Shown: positions 8,350 to 18,095 of the stretch, piece by piece
Layout: each line of letters begins with the position of its first letter
Numbering within the stretch: the first letter of the stretch is position 1
The notes under the pieces: model-generated
The model's database searches: none
What the model saw: the letters and a program-made list of their open reading frames with translations, nothing else
What the model was told of the DNA's origin: nothing
DNA from: an uncultured Eubacteriales bacterium
Lineage (GTDB): Bacteria; Bacillota; Clostridia; Oscillospirales; Acutalibacteraceae
NCBI GenBank assembly: GCA_934636435.1
Contig: CAKUAQ010000037.1
Span: forward strand, 1-18,095
Reading direction: 5' to 3'
Length of the DNA stretch: 18,095 bases
Made by a program: the position numbers and the translations under genes

Positions 8350-8820
8350 TCACCAGCGGAAATGCGCAAAAGCCTTGTTGGCTTCGGCCATCTTGTGGGT
8401 ATCCTCGCACTTCTTGGCGGCGCCGCCGTTGCCATTGAGGGCATCCAGGATCTCCGCCGCCAGGCGCTCCTTCATGGTGCGCTCGGAACGGTTGCGGGAA
8501 TAGGTGGTGAGCCAGCGCAGACCCAGGGTCTGACGCCGATCCGCACGCACCTCGATGGGCACCTGATAGGTGGCACCGCCGACGCGGCGAGCCTTGACCT
8601 CCAGCACGGGCATGATATGCTCCATCGCTTTCTCAAATACGGTCAGCGGCTCCTCGCCGGATTTCTCTTTGATGATGTCGAACGCATCGTAGACGATCTT
8701 CTGGGCAACGCCCTTCTTACCGTCCAGCATGATGTTGTTGATGAGCTTGGTCACCAACTTGGAATTGTAAAGCGGGTCGGGCAAAACATCGCGTTTTGCG
8801 GTTGAACCTCTTCTCGGCAC
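8350..8820 (-). CDS. rpsG: 30S ribosomal protein S7
   Basis: S7 nucleates folding of the 3' major domain of 16S rRNA and forms part of the E site and mRNA exit. From the GTG at 8820 the product is 156 aa, the standard length, beginning VPRRGSTAKRDVLPDPLYNS (initiator read as Met). AAGGAGGG at 8828-8835 is 7 nt upstream. An in-frame ATG further upstream would add 23 residues not found in the family and would place the ribosome binding site inside the coding region, so I reject it. The ending KAFAHFRW is typical. In Escherichia coli, S7 represses its own operon by binding the spacer between rpsL and rpsG. The long spacer here could serve the same role, but that is inference. Confidence 0.95.
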   Translation of the reverse strand: MPRRGSTAKRDVLPDPLYNSKLVTKLINNIMLDGKKGVAQKIVYDAFDIIKEKSGEEPLTVFEKAMEHIMPVLEVKARRVGGATYQVPIEVRADRRQTLGLRWLTTYSRNRSERTMKERLAAEILDALNGNGGAAKKCEDTHKMAEANKAFAHFRW

Positions 8821-8971
8821 TTTACTTCCCTCCTTCATAATAATGATATCACAGGTACTCGAAAGCGACATACTCCCGTTGGCCAACAAAGAAGCAGCAC
8901 CCGAAAACCGCGTATCATACCCGGTATATCGTGATCTGCCGCTACTTCAGTAGCCGCTGATGAAAATGTCC
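8821..8971 (-). promoter_or_regulatory. Long rpsL-rpsG intercistronic region, possible S7 binding site
   Basis: This 151-nt spacer is unusually long for adjacent ribosomal protein genes. GCTAC/GTAGC form a small hairpin near the rpsL stop (about 8940-8955). GTTGGCCAAC (8878-8887) is a perfect 10-bp palindrome. TGATATCAT at about 8844-8852 resembles an extended -10, but there is no good -35. An S7 autoregulatory site or a weak internal promoter are both possible. Confidence 0.35.
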
Positions 8972-9400
8972 TTACTTTTTGGCGGCTCCCGCCTTGGGAC
9001 GCTTGGCACCGTACTTGGAACGAGCCTGCATACGGTTGGCCACACCCTGGGTATCCAGAGTACCGCGGATGATGTGGTAACGCACACCGGGCAGATCCTT
9101 AACACGGCCGCCGCGGATCAGCACCACGCTGTGCTCCTGCAGATTGTGACCCTCGCCGGGGATGTAGGACGTGACCTCGATGCCGTTGGACAGGCGGACA
9201 CGGGCTACCTTACGCAGAGCAGAGTTGGGCTTCTTCGGCGTAGAGGTCTTCACAGCGGTGCAGACACCACGCTTCTGGGGAGAATCCTGATTGATGGCCA
9301 CCCGCTTCTTGGAGTTCCATCCCTTCAGCAGAGCCGGGGCTTTCGCCTTTTTCTCAAGATCCTGTCTTCCCTTCCGGACTAACTGGTTAAAAGTAGGCAA
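8972..9400 (-). CDS. rpsL: 30S ribosomal protein S12
   Basis: S12 lies at the decoding centre of the 30S subunit and controls accuracy. The product is 142 aa, close to Gram-positive S12 and longer than the 124 aa of Escherichia coli because of extra residues near the N-terminus. TPKKPNSALRK carries Lys56 and Lys57 (equivalent to Lys42 and Lys43 of E. coli). GGRVKDLPGVRYH carries Lys101, Asp102 and Pro104 (equivalent to Lys87, Asp88 and Pro90). All are wild type, so a streptomycin-sensitive form is predicted. The start is TTG: the MPTFNQLVRKG family N-terminus is encoded from TTG at 9400, with GGAGG (9410-9414) 9 nt upstream. The only ATG nearby (9405) is out of frame. It has its own promoter after rpoC. 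Confidence 0.95.
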   Translation of the reverse strand: MPTFNQLVRKGRQDLEKKAKAPALLKGWNSKKRVAINQDSPQKRGVCTAVKTSTPKKPNSALRKVARVRLSNGIEVTSYIPGEGHNLQEHSVVLIRGGRVKDLPGVRYHIIRGTLDTQGVANRMQARSKYGAKRPKAGAAKK

Positions 9401-9405
9401 TTCAT
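9379..9405 (-). other. Eight-codon out-of-frame ORF overlapping the rpsL start
   Basis: An ATG at 9405-9403 lies between the ribosome binding site and the rpsL TTG, 4 nt after GGAGG. It opens a frame of eight codons (MNCLLLTS) that stops with TAG at 9381-9379, inside rpsL. The spacing is short for efficient initiation. It may compete with the TTG start or be chance; there is no proof of translation. Confidence 0.35.
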
Positions 9406-9565
9406 TTCACCTCCGATAAAAATTTATCTTAAAGTCGATTCAGACAAATCGGCTCTAAAACCGTGAAAACGCGACAACAGCGGGCGGCCTTGCTTTTTTA
9501 CGCAATCCGTCCGGTGTTCCGGGTGTGGTGTGCTGTCCGGCCGGTGCCGGTCCGCACACCACAAT
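9401..9565 (-). promoter_or_regulatory. Structured 5' leader of rpsL
   Basis: This is about 165 nt between the promoter start point and the TTG. TGGTGTGC (9526-9533) pairs with GCACACCA (9554-9561), and CCGGC/GCCGG extend the stem inside. The mRNA would therefore begin with a large GC-rich hairpin, with no U run after it, so it is not a terminator. GATAAA/TTTATC form a small AT hairpin immediately before GGAGG. This could hold a regulatory or stabilising structure; the family is not recognised. Confidence 0.5.
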
Positions 9566-9570
9566 TGGTT

Positions 9571-9600
9571 ATTCTAGCATAGGAAACACCCACTTGTCAA
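9571..9600 (-). promoter_or_regulatory. Promoter for rpsL-rpsG-fusA
   Basis: On the - strand, a perfect TTGACA (9595-9600), an 18-bp spacer and TAGAAT (9571-9576) are seen. TG at the extended position makes TGCTAGAAT. It starts a few bases after the rpoC stop, so the ribosomal and elongation factor genes can be transcribed independently of rpoBC. Confidence 0.85.
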
Positions 9601-9603
9601 GGG

Positions 9604-13326
<3,723 letters not shown>

Positions 13327-13344
13327 AACACAGCGCCCCCTTTC

Positions 13345-17055
<3,711 letters not shown>

Positions 17056-17072
17056 GGCACCGATCACTCCTG

Positions 17073-17216
17073 TCATAATTGTGTCTTTGGCGGCCCTGCG
17101 CCGTCCGTCCTTCGGTTCCCCGCCGCCCCATAAGAAGTTGCCTCAAACGAAAAATTTTTCTTGCATTTTGCAGCGCACTGTGCTATACTGCTCTTGTTCG
17201 GGGGCATACTCCTCAT
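17073..17216 (-). other. Possible 47-codon leader ORF before rpoB
   Basis: An open frame runs from ATG at 17216 (a second in-frame ATG is at 17207) to TGA at 17075-17073. It lies wholly in the rpoB leader, and its stop overlaps the upstream in-frame rpoB ATG at 17076 as ATGA. The peptide is basic in its middle (KCKKNF) and has no known domain. No ribosome binding site precedes the first ATG, which is only about 10 nt from the predicted start point, so this may be chance. Confidence 0.3.
17161..17189 (+). promoter_or_regulatory. Candidate opposing promoter inside the rpoB leader
   Basis: TTGCAT (17161-17166), a 17-bp spacer and TATACT (17184-17189) with the extended TG (TGCTATACT) point rightwards. 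The -35 is poor (3 of 6) and the -10 is good. Transcription would run antisense through the rpoB promoter towards a weak terminator near 17290. No + strand gene follows. Confidence 0.4.
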
Positions 17217-17232
17217 ATTAAAGCAGTTTATA

Positions 17233-17261
17233 ATAATAGATCATCCGTCGTGATTTGTCAA
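17233..17261 (-). promoter_or_regulatory. Promoter of rpoB-rpoC
   Basis: On the - strand, a perfect TTGACA (17256-17261), a 17-bp spacer and TATTAT (17233-17238, 5 of 6 consensus) are seen in AT-rich sequence. The start point would be near 17226, leaving a leader of about 171 nt before the rpoB ATG at 17055. Confidence 0.85.
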
Positions 17262-17290
17262 CCTTTTTTCCGAGGTTGGCTTATTTTTTT
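17259..17290 (+). terminator. Weak + strand terminator overlapping the rpoB -35
   Basis: CAACC (17259-17263) pairs with GGTTG (17274-17278) around a 10-nt loop, followed by GCTTATTTTTTT. The stem is only 5 bp, so it would be weak. It would end a transcript from the opposing promoter after about 95 nt. Confidence 0.3.
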
Positions 17291-17323
17291 GCTATTTTCA
17301 GCGTTTTGACCGAAAATCGGCAT

Positions 17324-17365
17324 AAAAAGACGGCTCCGGGTGTATCTCGATACGCACGGAGCCGT
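17324..17365 (-). terminator. Rho-independent terminator between the DUF218 gene and rpoB
   Basis: ACGGCTCC (17330-17337) pairs with GGAGCCGT (17358-17365). The inner GTGTATC/GATACGC pairing extends this to about 17 bp with one mismatch. On the - strand it is followed by CTTTTTATG, so it stops leftward transcripts from the upstream gene and leaves rpoB dependent on its own promoter. Confidence 0.85.
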
Positions 17366-17522
17366 TGACTTCTGTTTGCTGATGATTTTTCTTGTGCGGA
17401 GATGATTTTTCACCGCAGAACCGTCCTGCGGCGCGGGTCGTTCCGCCGACGCTCCGACGGCAACGCAGCTTCCCCGCCGGCTGTACAGCCGCAGACACGA
17501 CACGACGAGAGCGCTCCCGCCC
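17366..17522. other. Gene-free spacer with a 14-bp palindrome
   Basis: No supported gene lies here. CGGCTGTACAGCCG (17478-17491) is a perfect 14-bp palindrome, and GATGATTTTTC occurs twice (17381 and 17401). On the - strand this would be the 3' untranslated part of the upstream gene before its terminator. Confidence 0.4.
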
Positions 17523-18095
17523 TCAATGCCCCAATATCCACAACCGGCATATGGCAGCGCACTCCCGCACCCAGTAGCACAGCAGCAGGTGCAGCGGCGA
17601 ACGGCAGGTGACGGCGCCGACGGCGGATGCCCCCGCCTGCCGCGCCATGACCGATGCCCGATACTGATGAAACTCCTGCGTGGCGATGGCCACCCCGTTG
17701 CTCCACTGTTCCTGTCGAATGATCTCCATGGAATACCGAATGTTCTCATAGGTGCTGGTGGACTGATCCTCCATACGGATGCGGGCGGGGTCGATGCCCT
17801 TTTGCTCCACCAGATATTTCCGCATCACATAGGCCTCGGAACAGGCCTCGTCCGCTCCCTGCCCGCCGGAGACGATACACCTGGCGGCGGGGTGTCTCTC
17901 CAGATATTCCGCAGCGGCATTGAGCCTGTCCCGCAGCATCCGGCTGGGCTGATCGTCCCGTACCAGCGCCCCCAATACGATCACGGTGGCATCCTCCCGC
18001 GCCGGACGGTTGATGGCAGCCCCCACCATGCAGGCAGACAGAACGATCCCCAGCGCCGCCACGACGCAAACCGCTCCCAGCAGCACCGCCGTCAT
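17523..18095 (-). CDS. DUF218/YdcF-like membrane-anchored protein, possibly 5'-incomplete
   Basis: At least 190 aa. One hydrophobic segment at about residues 4-28 should anchor it in the membrane, with the domain probably outside. The DUF218 pattern is clear: VIVLGA (38-43), PS..L..RL..A (50-61), IVSGGQG (74-80), SEA (86-88), E109/D110 with the S-x-S-T-x-E-N run ending at N118, and EFHQYRA (141-147). Relatives include YdcF and SanA, linked to envelope integrity, but the biochemical role of the family is poorly defined and I assign none. The ATG coincides with the last base of the window, so the true start or a ribosome binding site may lie beyond it. A terminator separates it from rpoB, so it is not part of the polymerase operon. 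Confidence 0.8.
   Translation of the reverse strand: MTAVLLGAVCVVAALGIVLSACMVGAAINRPAREDATVIVLGALVRDDQPSRMLRDRLNAAAEYLERHPAARCIVSGGQGADEACSEAYVMRKYLVEQKGIDPARIRMEDQSTSTYENIRYSMEIIRQEQWSNGVAIATQEFHQYRASVMARQAGASAVGAVTCRSPLHLLLCYWVRECAAICRLWILGH

Noticed and set aside
8821..8889. Upstream ATG starts for rpsG adding 23 residues
   Set aside because: The ribosome binding site would fall inside the coding region. GTG at 8820 gives the standard 156-aa S7.
9526..9561. Hairpin after rpoC as its terminator
   Set aside because: There is no U run after the stem on the - strand, and it lies downstream of the rpsL promoter, so it belongs to the rpsL leader.
17056..17076. rpoB start at 17076
   Set aside because: It has no ribosome binding site, and its extra seven residues are not family-like. 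AGGAGTGATC serves the ATG at 17055.

Overview
The window carries mostly housekeeping genes. It looks like a moderately GC-rich, low-GC-lineage Gram-positive bacterium of the Clostridia, most likely an Oscillospiraceae/Ruminococcaceae-type gut organism. That placement is an inference. It rests on strong GGAGG ribosome binding sites, rho-independent terminators, TG-extended -10 promoters, the rpoB-rpoC-rpsL-rpsG-fusA-tuf order, and RpoB/RpoC without the large proteobacterial insertions. I could not run a search to confirm it.

Region 1 (1-466) starts inside a tandem 95-bp repeat. Two copies are visible, each with a long stem-loop followed by a strong intrinsic terminator on the + strand. A gene-free spacer follows, then a promoter with a near-perfect 22-bp palindrome overlapping its extended -10. 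Region 2 (467-4632, + strand) is a compact operon: a MarR-family regulator, then two half-size ABC exporters. The first has a degenerate ATP site (Asp for the catalytic Glu, Gln for the H-loop His). The second has the intact catalytic residues but a degenerate signature motif. This is the hallmark of an asymmetric heterodimeric exporter, probably a drug or peptide efflux pump repressed by its own MarR protein.

Region 3 (4633-4865) is the convergent boundary, with a doubled CACGTG palindrome, a large bidirectional terminator and a second hairpin downstream of tuf. Region 4 (4866-17055, - strand) is the transcription/translation cluster, read rpoB, rpoC, rpsL, rpsG, fusA, tuf. There is an internal promoter and structured leader before rpsL, a 151-nt structured spacer between rpsL and rpsG, and a dedicated promoter before tuf. 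rpsL starts with TTG and rpsG with GTG. Neither the rplJL genes usually found upstream of rpoB nor the L7Ae-like gene often found between rpoC and rpsL is present here.

Region 5 (17056-18095) holds the rpoB leader and its strong promoter, a weaker opposing + strand promoter inside that leader, an intrinsic terminator, and a DUF218/YdcF-like envelope protein gene that reaches the window edge.

I found no convincing new multi-gene system. The best leads are regulatory: the tandem terminator-bearing repeat, the MarR operator, the rpsL start with a competing out-of-frame ATG, and the rpoB leader with a small ORF and an opposing promoter.
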